64,000 bases of DNA from Chitinibacter bivalviorum (GTDB lineage Bacteria; Pseudomonadota; Gammaproteobacteria; Burkholderiales; Chitinibacteraceae). Positions 46,120-53,655 of the stretch are shown in pieces. Location: the NCBI RefSeq assembly GCF_013403565.1, contig NZ_CP058627.1, forward strand, positions 186,001 through 250,000, given 5' to 3'. The notes under the pieces are model-generated. The model worked only from the letters and a program-made list of their open reading frames with translations, was not told where the DNA came from and ran no database searches. How positions within the stretch are numbered: the stretch's first letter is position 1; each line of letters starts with the position of its first letter. The translations under genes were made by a program, and so were the position numbers.

Positions 46120-46644
46120 ATGAAATTGCTTAAAAAATTGGTTTCTGCCTCGTTCTTACTAACAGCTTTTGTATCTGCTCAAGCTGCGGTATACGATTTT
46201 GGTTCTTTGTCTACGCTGAAAACCATTAGCGCCAACGTCAATCCTGGTGATGTGAATGACACTTTCGCTTTTAGCTTGGGTCAGCAAAGTAACGTTACAG
46301 GCGCAGCAGTTTCTGTGCTTTTTGCAAATCCATTTAATCCATCTGTTCCTCTTTTGAACCTGAGTAATGGTAAAGTGGAATTGTTCCGTGCAGACAATAG
46401 CTTTGTAAATTCATTTACATTTGATAACAAAGCGCAAGCAGGCACAGCATTTAATGGGTTGGCTGCGGGTTCTTATTTCTTTAAAGTAACTGGCAAGGCA
46501 GATGGCGCATTTGGTGGTTCATATACACTTTCTTCTGCTGCGGTTACCGCCCCAGTTCCAGAGCCAGAAACTTATGCTTTGATGGGCATGGGTTTAGTGG
46601 GTTTGTTGGCTGCTCGTCGCCGCAAAGCGCAACAAGCTGCTTAA
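46120..46644 (+). CDS. FxDxF-type PEP-CTERM exported protein (second copy)
   Basis: A 174-aa paralogue of the preceding protein. It has a signal peptide (LVSASFLLTAFVSAQAA), a beta-rich middle including YDFGSLSTLKTI, GDVNDTFAFSLGQQ and GGSYTLSSAAV, and the C-terminal sorting signal PVPEPETYALMGMGLVGLLA plus RRRKAQQAA. The last 30 residues are almost identical to the neighbour while the middles differ. The second ATG (46120) is preferred since GGGA is about eight bases before it; 46114 is the alternative. It has its own terminator. Confidence 0.88.
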   Translation: MKLLKKLVSASFLLTAFVSAQAAVYDFGSLSTLKTISANVNPGDVNDTFAFSLGQQSNVTGAAVSVLFANPFNPSVPLLNLSNGKVELFRADNSFVNSFTFDNKAQAGTAFNGLAAGSYFFKVTGKADGAFGGSYTLSSAAVTAPVPEPETYALMGMGLVGLLAARRRKAQQAA

Positions 46645-46661
46645 TTGCTGGTTTGCATCAT

Positions 46662-46689
46662 AAAAAAAGCCGCTTATTGCGGCTTTTTC
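46662..46689. terminator. Bidirectional terminator between the second PEP-CTERM gene and the MoeB-like gene
   Basis: AAAAAGCCGC and GCGGCTTTTT arms around TTATT, with T-runs on both strands. Confidence 0.87.
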
Positions 46690-46716
46690 TATTGGTGCTT
46701 GCTGAAAGTGACTTGC

Positions 46717-47511
46717 CTAGACTTTATGCGCATTGCCACACACTGGGCAGGCGGGGTCTTTTTTGTAGCGCATTTCACGCCAGCGAGCGCTACGTGCATC
46801 ATAAAGTTGCAAGCGCCCAATTAAGGGCTCACCGCAACCAGAGATTACTTTGAGCACTTCCGCCGCTTGTCCAGTGCCGATCATGCCTACGAGTGGGGCA
46901 AACACACCGAAAGTGGCACAAGGGCTGTCGCTGGCTTCGCCTTCTTCACCAAACAAGCAGTGATAGCATGGGGCGTGGGCTTGGCGGGTATCAAAGGTGG
47001 TGAGTTGGCCATCGAATCGAACCGCAGCGCCCGAGACCAGCGGCTTTTTGCCCTGCACGCAGGCGCGATTTACTGCGTGCCGAGTATCAAAATTATCACA
47101 ACAATCGACCACCACGTCGGCTGCGCTAATTAATTGGGCCAGACGTTCGTCATTCGCGCGTTCGGCAATGGCGTTGATGGTAATGTGCGGATTGAGCGCA
47201 TTGAGAGTGCTTTTAGCCGAGGTGGCTTTATTAATACCAATGCTAGCTTCAGTGTGGACAATTTGCCGCTGAAGATTGGTTAGATCGACTTCATCATCAT
47301 CAATGATGGTTAAGGTACCAATACCTGCGCTGGCCAAATAGAGCGCCAGCGGGGAGCCTAGGCCGCCTGCTCCAATAATCAAGACATGGGCATTGCAGAT
47401 TTTCTCTTGCCCTTCAACACCAAGCTCATCGAGCAAAATATGCCGGCTATAACGAAGCAGCTTGTCATCATCAAGCTCGATATTGGCACTGCGGCTGGGG
47501 CAAAAGCTCAT
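46717..47511 (-). CDS. HesA/MoeB/ThiF family adenylyltransferase
   Basis: A 264-aa E1-like enzyme that adenylates the C-terminus of a sulfur-carrier protein (MoaD or ThiS) for molybdopterin or thiamine synthesis. The ATP motif GAGGLGSPLALYLASAGIG begins at G47. DLTNLQRQIVHTEASIG and DCCDNFDTRHAVN follow. Structural zinc cysteines are CYHC near residue 190 and CPVCG near 258. It has no rhodanese domain, so it is MoeB- rather than MoeZ-type; a ThiF role cannot be excluded. It sits downstream of ctpA, as in many betaproteobacteria. Confidence 0.92.
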   Translation of the reverse strand: MSFCPSRSANIELDDDKLLRYSRHILLDELGVEGQEKICNAHVLIIGAGGLGSPLALYLASAGIGTLTIIDDDEVDLTNLQRQIVHTEASIGINKATSAKSTLNALNPHITINAIAERANDERLAQLISAADVVVDCCDNFDTRHAVNRACVQGKKPLVSGAAVRFDGQLTTFDTRQAHAPCYHCLFGEEGEASDSPCATFGVFAPLVGMIGTGQAAEVLKVISGCGEPLIGRLQLYDARSARWREMRYKKDPACPVCGNAHKV

Positions 47512-47609
47512 GGTCGTAAGTCGCCTGAAGGTAGGCTTTGATTATATCAAGCCAAACACTGGCTGGCTTAAGCCATATCAATTTCAGCGCGATCGGTTTT
47601 ATTGCCCAA

Positions 47610-48008
47610 TTACAAGTAGCGTCGTAACTCTTCGGGTGTGTCGTCGTGATCGCCATGTAAATGCTTGTCCCAGACCTGCACGTAGACATCACGGCTTTTA
47701 ATATTGTGCTCGGGGATGGCCAAGTTATCGCAGTGAACTTCTTCGCAATAGTGTGCCAAGGCGCGTTTTAACTTTTGCAGAATGCTGTTGTCTAAATGAA
47801 AACCCGCTTCTAGCAAGCGATTTTCAAGTGCAATCAGGCTGTGTTGGCTGAGGTGGTACTGGATAGAAATGCGATTTTGGTCGGCAAAGACAAGGCATTG
47901 CACCCCATTAAGACGAGAGAGTAATCGCGCTGCCTGACTAGCTTGCTCAAGCGGCAAATTACTGAACACAATGTCACGATGTTTCAGGTCGCTCACGGTG
48001 TGTTTCAT
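47610..48008 (-). CDS. Hypothetical soluble protein (132 aa), possibly with an HMA-like fold
   Basis: I cannot name a family. The ATG at 48008 has AGGGGG upstream. Residues about 11-75 (DIVFSNLPLEQASQAARLLS, NGVQCLVFADQNRISIQYHL, ALENRLLEAGFHLD) read as a beta-alpha-beta-beta-alpha-beta unit like heavy-metal-associated domains, but there is no CxxC. The C-terminal part contains C88, C94, several His (EEVHCDN, DKHLHGDHDD) and the tail TPEELRRYL. It lies between ctpA and the MoeB-like gene on the same strand, suggesting an operon role that I cannot define. Confidence 0.65.
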   Translation of the reverse strand: MKHTVSDLKHRDIVFSNLPLEQASQAARLLSRLNGVQCLVFADQNRISIQYHLSQHSLIALENRLLEAGFHLDNSILQKLKRALAHYCEEVHCDNLAIPEHNIKSRDVYVQVWDKHLHGDHDDTPEELRRYL

Positions 48009-48178
48009 ATCGCCCCCTTTAGATAAGGCTTATCGTGCTATTAGATTAAACCTTTTTTGACCTCTTTGCATGGGTTTCAACTCGGGTGTGTATTGGGAAA
48101 ATTGAATATCCCAACGGTATAAGTTGGGCTTGGGGTATTTATTCCAAATCTTTTATTTTCAAGGCTTTGAAGTAGATA

Positions 48179-48208
48179 CCCCCAAGGCTGCTGTTGCAGG
48201 CTTGGGGG
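48179..48208 (-). terminator. Hairpin after ctpA (possible terminator or mRNA stabiliser)
   Basis: CCCCCAAG and CTTGGGGG enclose an inner CTGC/GCAG pair, making a long GC-rich hairpin 22 bases after the ctpA stop. No T-run follows on either strand, so classical intrinsic termination is uncertain. Confidence 0.5.
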
Positions 48209-48229
48209 CGGAGTGAAGCAATTAAGTAC

Positions 48230-49666
48230 TTATTTGCTGGCTGGTTTATTCAGTAGCAATTGCTGTACTTTCAGTACATTCAATGCTTGCTGCAATTGAT
48301 AGTCTGATTTTGAAGCTAACTCACGTGGGTTTTCTTCGCTATCCACCGAGCTGGCGGGTTTTGCCGTTGGTTTGATCGTGGCTTTGGGTTGCGGGGTAGC
48401 GACTACTTTGCCCGCATCTTTATCCGTTGGGTTGTCGAGGTGACGACCCAAATCTGCTTCGCGCAGACGGAAACCACTCTCTTCCTTGCCGTTCAGTGTT
48501 GCCTCTTCGACCGCGATATCGGGGGTAATGCCTTTCGCTTGGATAGAGCGGCCATTTGGCGTGTAGTAACGCGCCGTCGTGAGCTTCAGTGCGCTCTTGG
48601 CATCAATCGGCAAGATGGTTTGAACTGAACCTTTACCAAAAGTTTGCGTGCCTACGACCAGTGCGCGTTTGTGGTCTTGCAAGGCGCCAGCAACAATTTC
48701 AGAGGCCGAAGCTGAGCCACCGTTGACGAGAACGACCAACGGTACATTTTTAACGTCTTTAGGTAAGTTCTTGAAGTATTCCTTGCCTGATTCGCGCTGA
48801 TAGAACTGCGAACTTGCAGTGAATTTCATTTTGGCATCGGCAGTACGGCCTTCGGTGTAAACAACCAAGACATCTTTTGGCAGGAATGCGGCAGATACGC
48901 CAACTGCACCGTCGAGCAAGCCACCTGGATCGTTCCGTAAATCGAGCACCATACCTTTGAGCGGTGCTTTATTTTCTTTATAAAGTGCTTCAATGGCCTG
49001 AGCGAGGTTTTCGGTCGTGTGCTCTTGGAATTGAGTAATCCGGATATAGCCGTAGCCTGGCTCTGCGAGTTTGAACTTCACGCTTTGCGTTTTGATAATC
49101 GCGCGTTTCAGCGTAACGACGATGGGTTTGCCTTCGCCTTTACGCATCAAGGTCAGTGTCACAGAGGTGCCAGCTTTACCGCGCATTTTTGACACGGCTT
49201 CATTGAGTGACAAGCCTTGAACCTGTAGCTCGTCGATTTTAACAATGTAGTCACCGGCTTTAATTCCCGCGCGATAGGCAGGGGTGTCTTCGATCGGCGA
49301 AACAATTCGAACCAGACCGTCTTCCATATTTACCTCAAGACCGAGTCCGCCAAATTCACCTTGGGTATTTACTTTCAAGTCTTTGAAGGCTTCTTCATCT
49401 AGGTAGCTGGAATGCGGATCCAGACCGGATACCATGCCTTTAATTGCTTCGGTTATGAGTTTTTTGTCTTCAACAGGTTCAACGTAGCTTTGTTTGATCA
49501 GGCCAAAGACAGTTGAAAAGGCACGCAGCTCATCAATAGGGAGAGGGTTACTACTGGTTTCTTTATCAGCGGTCGCATTAAATGACAGACTCAGTACGGC
49601 ACCAAGACCGGCACCTGCGGCCAAAAGACTGATTTTTTGCCAGCGGCTGTAAGGCTTATTGGACAT
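48230..49666 (-). CDS. C-terminal processing serine protease (S41 family, CtpA/Prc-like)
   Basis: A 478-aa envelope protease anchored by an N-terminal hydrophobic segment (ISLLAAGAGLGAVLSLSF). A PDZ domain at about 95-180 (GEFGGLGLEVNMEDGLVRIV, DTPAYRAGIKAGDYIVKI) is followed by the S41 domain with catalytic Ser in GSASASE and Lys in TFGKGSVQ. A Lys/Pro-rich linker leads to a C-terminal helix. I use the ATG at 49666 (MSNKPYSRWQ). It follows the EnvC-like gene by 26 bases. Homologues trim cell-wall hydrolases or lipoproteins in the periplasm, often with EnvC-like partners. Confidence 0.95.
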   Translation of the reverse strand: MSNKPYSRWQKISLLAAGAGLGAVLSLSFNATADKETSSNPLPIDELRAFSTVFGLIKQSYVEPVEDKKLITEAIKGMVSGLDPHSSYLDEEAFKDLKVNTQGEFGGLGLEVNMEDGLVRIVSPIEDTPAYRAGIKAGDYIVKIDELQVQGLSLNEAVSKMRGKAGTSVTLTLMRKGEGKPIVVTLKRAIIKTQSVKFKLAEPGYGYIRITQFQEHTTENLAQAIEALYKENKAPLKGMVLDLRNDPGGLLDGAVGVSAAFLPKDVLVVYTEGRTADAKMKFTASSQFYQRESGKEYFKNLPKDVKNVPLVVLVNGGSASASEIVAGALQDHKRALVVGTQTFGKGSVQTILPIDAKSALKLTTARYYTPNGRSIQAKGITPDIAVEEATLNGKEESGFRLREADLGRHLDNPTDKDAGKVVATPQPKATIKPTAKPASSVDSEENPRELASKSDYQLQQALNVLKVQQLLLNKPASK

Positions 49667-49692
49667 CCCTGTTTTTTCCTGTTCGTGCGGTG

Positions 49693-51063
49693 TTATTTGG
49701 CCCACTGCAATGGGTCGAGTGGGCGACTGTTTTGTCGGATTTCAAAGTATACGCCAGATTCTGCCATGCCACCGCTATTGCCAACGGTAGCAATTACATC
49801 GCCGGGTTTGACGCTATCGCCGACGCGTTTAAGGACACTTTCATTCGCGCCATAGAGGCTCATATAGCCTCCACCATGGTCGATAATCATCAGATTGCCA
49901 AAGCCGCGCAGCCAGTCGGCAAATACCACGCGACCAGAGGCAATGGCATGGACCGATTGCCCATTGGCCGCTTTAATCATCAAACCTTTCCATGTGCCAC
50001 CTTCACCGCGCAGGGCGCCAAAGCGGCCAATCACTTCACCTTTGACGGGTAAGGCCAACTTGCCTTTCAGTGAGGCAAAATTGGCGCCAGCCAAAGCGGG
50101 ATCTGGCAGCTTTTCATTCACTGGGCCAGATTCTTCTTTTGGCTCAGGCTCGGGTGTTGGTGCAGGTTTGCCGGCTGCTTTGGCTTGCTGGACCTGTTTT
50201 GCTTGCCGTGCTTCGCGTTCGGCTTTGGCTTTCGCTAGTTGCTCAGCGCGTTTTTTGGCTTCTTGTTGCTGCTTGGCCAACTGACGCGCGCGCTCGGCTT
50301 CCTGCTTTTTAATCAGGGCATTGAGTCGTTCGGTCAACTCGGTGAGGCGTTTTTCGTCGGCGGCCAGCTTCTGGATTTGATTGCGCTGACTGCTGATTTC
50401 TTTTGATAGTTTGGTAACAACCGCTTTCTTTTGCTCTTGCTCGTCGAGCAATTGCTCGCGTTGTTGCTGTTTGCTGCGCGCAATTTCTTGGAGCTCGGCA
50501 TTTTTTTGCTGAATTTGCTCCGACAGCTGATTGAGCTCATTGAGCTGCCGTTCGAGTTGATTGGCTAATACTTGTTGCGAGCGAGCAAGATGCTTGTAGT
50601 AGGTTAAATCACGCGTAACTTGATTGGGGTCTTTCTGGTTGAGCAAAAGTCGCCAGGCTTCAAGTTGGCCTAATTTATAGTGATTTTTTAAGAGATCGCC
50701 GAGGCGCTTTTGGCTGGCGCGAATATTGACACGAGTACGGGCAATGTCGGCTTCGAGTTTGGCGAGCTCGTTTTGAGTTAATTCGCGCTCGTGCGCTAAT
50801 TCATTGAGCACCCGATTGGCTTCGGAGATCGATTGTTCTGACTCTTTTAAGGCATCTGCCGCTTCATTGCGATTTGACTCATTGGCAGATAATTCTTTTT
50901 GTAGCTGCTGGATTTGCCCGCGCAGATCTTTTAGCTCAGCTTGCTTGGCTTCGCTCTCTTTGGTGCTGACGCGAATTGACTGACTGGCTGCTGGAGCAGC
51001 CAGAGTCAATGGGCTACAAATCAAGCTGGTGAAAATTAGCGAAACAAGTAAACGTACATGCAC
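49693..51063 (-). CDS. envC: EnvC-like murein hydrolase activator (degenerate LytM/M23 domain)
   Basis: A 456-aa periplasmic protein with signal peptide (about 1-22, LTLAAPA). Two long coiled coils (about 30-290) precede a Lys/Ala/Pro-rich linker and a C-terminal LytM domain from about 340. The domain lacks the zinc ligands of active endopeptidases: GLMIKAANGQS has no H-x3-D, and the usual HxH region reads GVYFEIR. That is the pattern of EnvC and NlpD, which activate amidases rather than cut peptidoglycan themselves. It sits in a gpmI-envC-ctpA unit. The AmiC-like gene at the window start is a plausible partner. Confidence 0.92.
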   Translation of the reverse strand: MHVRLLVSLIFTSLICSPLTLAAPAASQSIRVSTKESEAKQAELKDLRGQIQQLQKELSANESNRNEAADALKESEQSISEANRVLNELAHERELTQNELAKLEADIARTRVNIRASQKRLGDLLKNHYKLGQLEAWRLLLNQKDPNQVTRDLTYYKHLARSQQVLANQLERQLNELNQLSEQIQQKNAELQEIARSKQQQREQLLDEQEQKKAVVTKLSKEISSQRNQIQKLAADEKRLTELTERLNALIKKQEAERARQLAKQQQEAKKRAEQLAKAKAEREARQAKQVQQAKAAGKPAPTPEPEPKEESGPVNEKLPDPALAGANFASLKGKLALPVKGEVIGRFGALRGEGGTWKGLMIKAANGQSVHAIASGRVVFADWLRGFGNLMIIDHGGGYMSLYGANESVLKRVGDSVKPGDVIATVGNSGGMAESGVYFEIRQNSRPLDPLQWAK

Positions 51064-51139
51064 AGCTTTAGCTCAGAATACTGTCAGAGTGCATAACTTT
51101 ACTTGATTCGCCCGATTCACTAAACCCAATTCATACTAT

Positions 51140-52672
51140 TTACAGAAAATTGATCAGCGACTGGCCGGTCATTTCTTCTGGTTGAGACAAGCCCATCATG
51201 GCAAGCAGCGATGGTGCGATGTCTTTCAGTGCGCCACCCGGTGCGAGGCGGGCAGGGCGACCGATGTAGCAGAATGGCACTAAGTCGGTCGTATGCTGCG
51301 TATGTGGCTGACCTGAGTCTTTGTCATACATCATTTCACAATTGCCGTGGTCGGCTGTGATTAAGACTTCACCGCCAATCGCCAATTGAGCCGCTACGAC
51401 TTTACCCACACACTCATCCAGCGTTTCAACGGCTTTTACTGCCGCATCAAAAATACCGCTATGGCCAACCATGTCGCCGTTGGCATAGTTACAAATAATT
51501 GCGGCGTATTGCTTGCTATTGATCGCCGCGATCATTTTTTCCGTCACTTCATGCGCTGACATTTCTGGTTTCAGATCGTAAGTGGCAACTTTAGGTGATG
51601 GCACCAAGATACGGTCTTCACCTGCGTATTCTTTCTCTTCACCGCCTGACAGGAAGTAAGTTACGTGTGGATATTTTTCAGTTTCTGCAATCCGCAATTG
51701 TTTCAAACCTAAACTCGCGACGTATTCACCAAAGCCGTTTTTCACTTTCTCTTTGGTGTAGGCCACAGGGTGGTTGTACGCTGAGCCGTAATCGGTCGCG
51801 GTGCAGAAGAAGCCAAATTGTGGCTGACGCTGTGGGTGCTCAAAGCCTTTGAATGTAGGCTCGGTCAGTGCTGTGGTTAATTGACGCGCGCGGTCGGCGC
51901 GGAAATTCATAAAGATCACTGCATCGCCATCTTCCATGCGAGTTGGCGTACCAATCACCGTTGCTGAAACGAACTCATCGTTTTCATCACGGGTATACGC
52001 GTCTTTAAGGCCATCTAGCGCGGTTTCAGCGCTATACAGACCTACGCCATCGACGATCAATTTGTAGGCTGGCTCAACACGTTCCCAGCGTGTGTCGCGA
52101 TCCATTGCCCAGTAACGGCCAACAATGCCGACAATCTTCGCGTGATTGGCATCACAGACGCTTTGTAAGCGTTGCAGGTAGAGTTCGGCGCTACGCGGGG
52201 GCGTGTCGCGGCCATCGAGGAAGGCATGCACACGAATGTCTTTGACGCCCGCTTTGGCCGCCGCTTCGATCAGGCCAAATACATGATTTTCATGGCAATG
52301 TACGCCACCATCGGACATCAGACCCATGATGTGCAAGGCTTTGTTGTTCGCCAGAGCCGTGTCAAGGGCTTGTTTAAATACAGGGTTATTGCCGATGGTT
52401 TTGTCTGCCACGTCACAATCGATACGGCTAATGTCCTGTTGAACGATACGACCTGCGCCAATATTGAGGTGACCCACTTCCGAATTACCAAACTGACCTG
52501 CAGGCAAACCGACAAATTGTTCTGATGCGTTAATCGTCGTAAATGGGTATTGGGAGAATAAGCGATCAAAATGATGTTTGCGTGCGTGTAAAATGGCATT
52601 GTCATTCCCGCCGGTGCGGTAACCAAAACCATCAAGAATCAGTAGTAAAACGGGAGTGATTGATTGGGACAT
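51140..52672 (-). CDS. gpmI: 2,3-bisphosphoglycerate-independent phosphoglycerate mutase
   Basis: GpmI interconverts 3- and 2-phosphoglycerate in glycolysis and gluconeogenesis with two Mn ions. The 510-aa length is typical. Metal and catalytic residues visible are D14 (LLILDGFGYRTGG) and S64 (FGNSEVGHLNIGAG), with NYANGDMVGHSG and ITADHGNCEMM near the C-terminus. It heads the gpmI-envC-ctpA unit, an order also common in other proteobacteria. It is divergent from the arsR-type gene. Confidence 0.98.
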   Translation of the reverse strand: MSQSITPVLLLILDGFGYRTGGNDNAILHARKHHFDRLFSQYPFTTINASEQFVGLPAGQFGNSEVGHLNIGAGRIVQQDISRIDCDVADKTIGNNPVFKQALDTALANNKALHIMGLMSDGGVHCHENHVFGLIEAAAKAGVKDIRVHAFLDGRDTPPRSAELYLQRLQSVCDANHAKIVGIVGRYWAMDRDTRWERVEPAYKLIVDGVGLYSAETALDGLKDAYTRDENDEFVSATVIGTPTRMEDGDAVIFMNFRADRARQLTTALTEPTFKGFEHPQRQPQFGFFCTATDYGSAYNHPVAYTKEKVKNGFGEYVASLGLKQLRIAETEKYPHVTYFLSGGEEKEYAGEDRILVPSPKVATYDLKPEMSAHEVTEKMIAAINSKQYAAIICNYANGDMVGHSGIFDAAVKAVETLDECVGKVVAAQLAIGGEVLITADHGNCEMMYDKDSGQPHTQHTTDLVPFCYIGRPARLAPGGALKDIAPSLLAMMGLSQPEEMTGQSLINFL

Positions 52673-52846
52673 GGCAAATTCCTATGAGATTCACTATAAA
52701 TTGCTGAAATTTTCTGCAAATCGCGGTTGCGAATTGATTTCAAACACGGTTAGTATTCTAACTCATGCTGATGTTATATCGCCGCTATTTGGCATAATGA
52801 TGATTGTGCTCAACCCTGAAGCTGTTACAAAAATAAAAGATTACCG

Positions 52847-53152
52847 ATGATAGACTCAATTGCACAGATGGATGATGAACACATCGACCAAGCTTCACGG
52901 GCGATGAAAGCAATGTCTCACCCTTTACGCTTGAAAATTTTATGCGTGTTAGCCGATCAAGAAGTCAGCGTTCAAGATATTGTCGATCGCGTGGGGACAA
53001 CGCAATCCAATATTTCACAACATTTGGCGCTGATGCGCGAAAAAGGCGTGCTACGTACCCGTAAAGATGCAAATCGTGTTTATTACCGCGTTGGTGACGT
53101 GCGGACACTGGAAGTGATTTCTATGCTGCGCGATGTATTCTGTGGCTTCTAA
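52847..53152 (+). CDS. ArsR family winged-helix transcriptional regulator
   Basis: A 101-aa repressor-like protein. The winged helix is evident: AMSHPLRLKILCVLADQEVS, then VQDIVDRVGTTQSNISQHLA (recognition helix), MREKGVLRTRKDANRVYY (wing). I see no CVC-type arsenic site and only two cysteines, so it is more like the sulfur- or redox-responsive or non-metal members. It is divergent from gpmI and convergent with the TlpA-like gene. It may regulate either neighbour; the signal is unknown. Confidence 0.92.
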   Translation: MIDSIAQMDDEHIDQASRAMKAMSHPLRLKILCVLADQEVSVQDIVDRVGTTQSNISQHLALMREKGVLRTRKDANRVYYRVGDVRTLEVISMLRDVFCGF

Positions 53153-53170
53153 TTAAATATCGATACGCAT

Positions 53171-53199
53171 AAAAATACGCCTCATGGGGCGTATTTTTT
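53171..53199. terminator. Terminator overlapping the 3' end of the TlpA-like gene
   Basis: AAAATACGCC and GGCGTATTTT arms with a T-run on both strands. It terminates arsR and sits across the TGA (53182-53184) of the convergent TlpA-like gene, so the hairpin is partly coding. Confidence 0.75.
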
Positions 53200-53655
53200 T
53201 ATCTGCGTTTCGATCTGCTCTTTGCTGATCTTGCCCACATTGATCGCCACTTGTTTGCCTTTGGCATCAAAAAAAACCGTGAAGGGCAGACCGCCCAGAT
53301 TGTTGCCTTGCGCGCGCATCAAGTCCATCGCGCTATTGCTGCCAATCAAGGTTGGATAATTGACGCCGATCTCTTTGGCAAATTTGGCGCTCGGTTCAGG
53401 GTCATCAATCGCGATGCCAATAAACTGCACCTTGCCTTGGTATTTTTTCTGTAATTGCACCATTTCGGGCATTTCCTGCCGGCAAGGGCTACACCATGTG
53501 GCCCAATAATTGAGCACTACCATCTTGCCTTGCCATTGCTTGGTGGGCTGTGGTTTGCCCGTTAAATCAGGAAAGCTCATGCCCCAAAAATCCGGCGCAG
53601 CCCAGCTTGCGCTACTTGCTACCAAGCTCAAGATCGCTAGCCATTGTTTAATCAT
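53182..53655 (-). CDS. TlpA/ResA-like periplasmic thiol-disulfide oxidoreductase
   Basis: A 157-aa exported thioredoxin-fold protein. The signal peptide (about 1-19) ends in ASSASWA. The active site is WATWCSPCRQEMPEM, and the cis-Pro segment is NNLGGLPFTVFFD. It starts inside the end of dsbD (4-base overlap), so it is translated with the electron donor DsbD. It probably reduces a periplasmic target such as apocytochrome c or copper chaperone cysteines. Confidence 0.93.
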   Translation of the reverse strand: MIKQWLAILSLVASSASWAAPDFWGMSFPDLTGKPQPTKQWQGKMVVLNYWATWCSPCRQEMPEMVQLQKKYQGKVQFIGIAIDDPEPSAKFAKEIGVNYPTLIGSNSAMDLMRAQGNNLGGLPFTVFFDAKGKQVAINVGKISKEQIETQIKKYAP

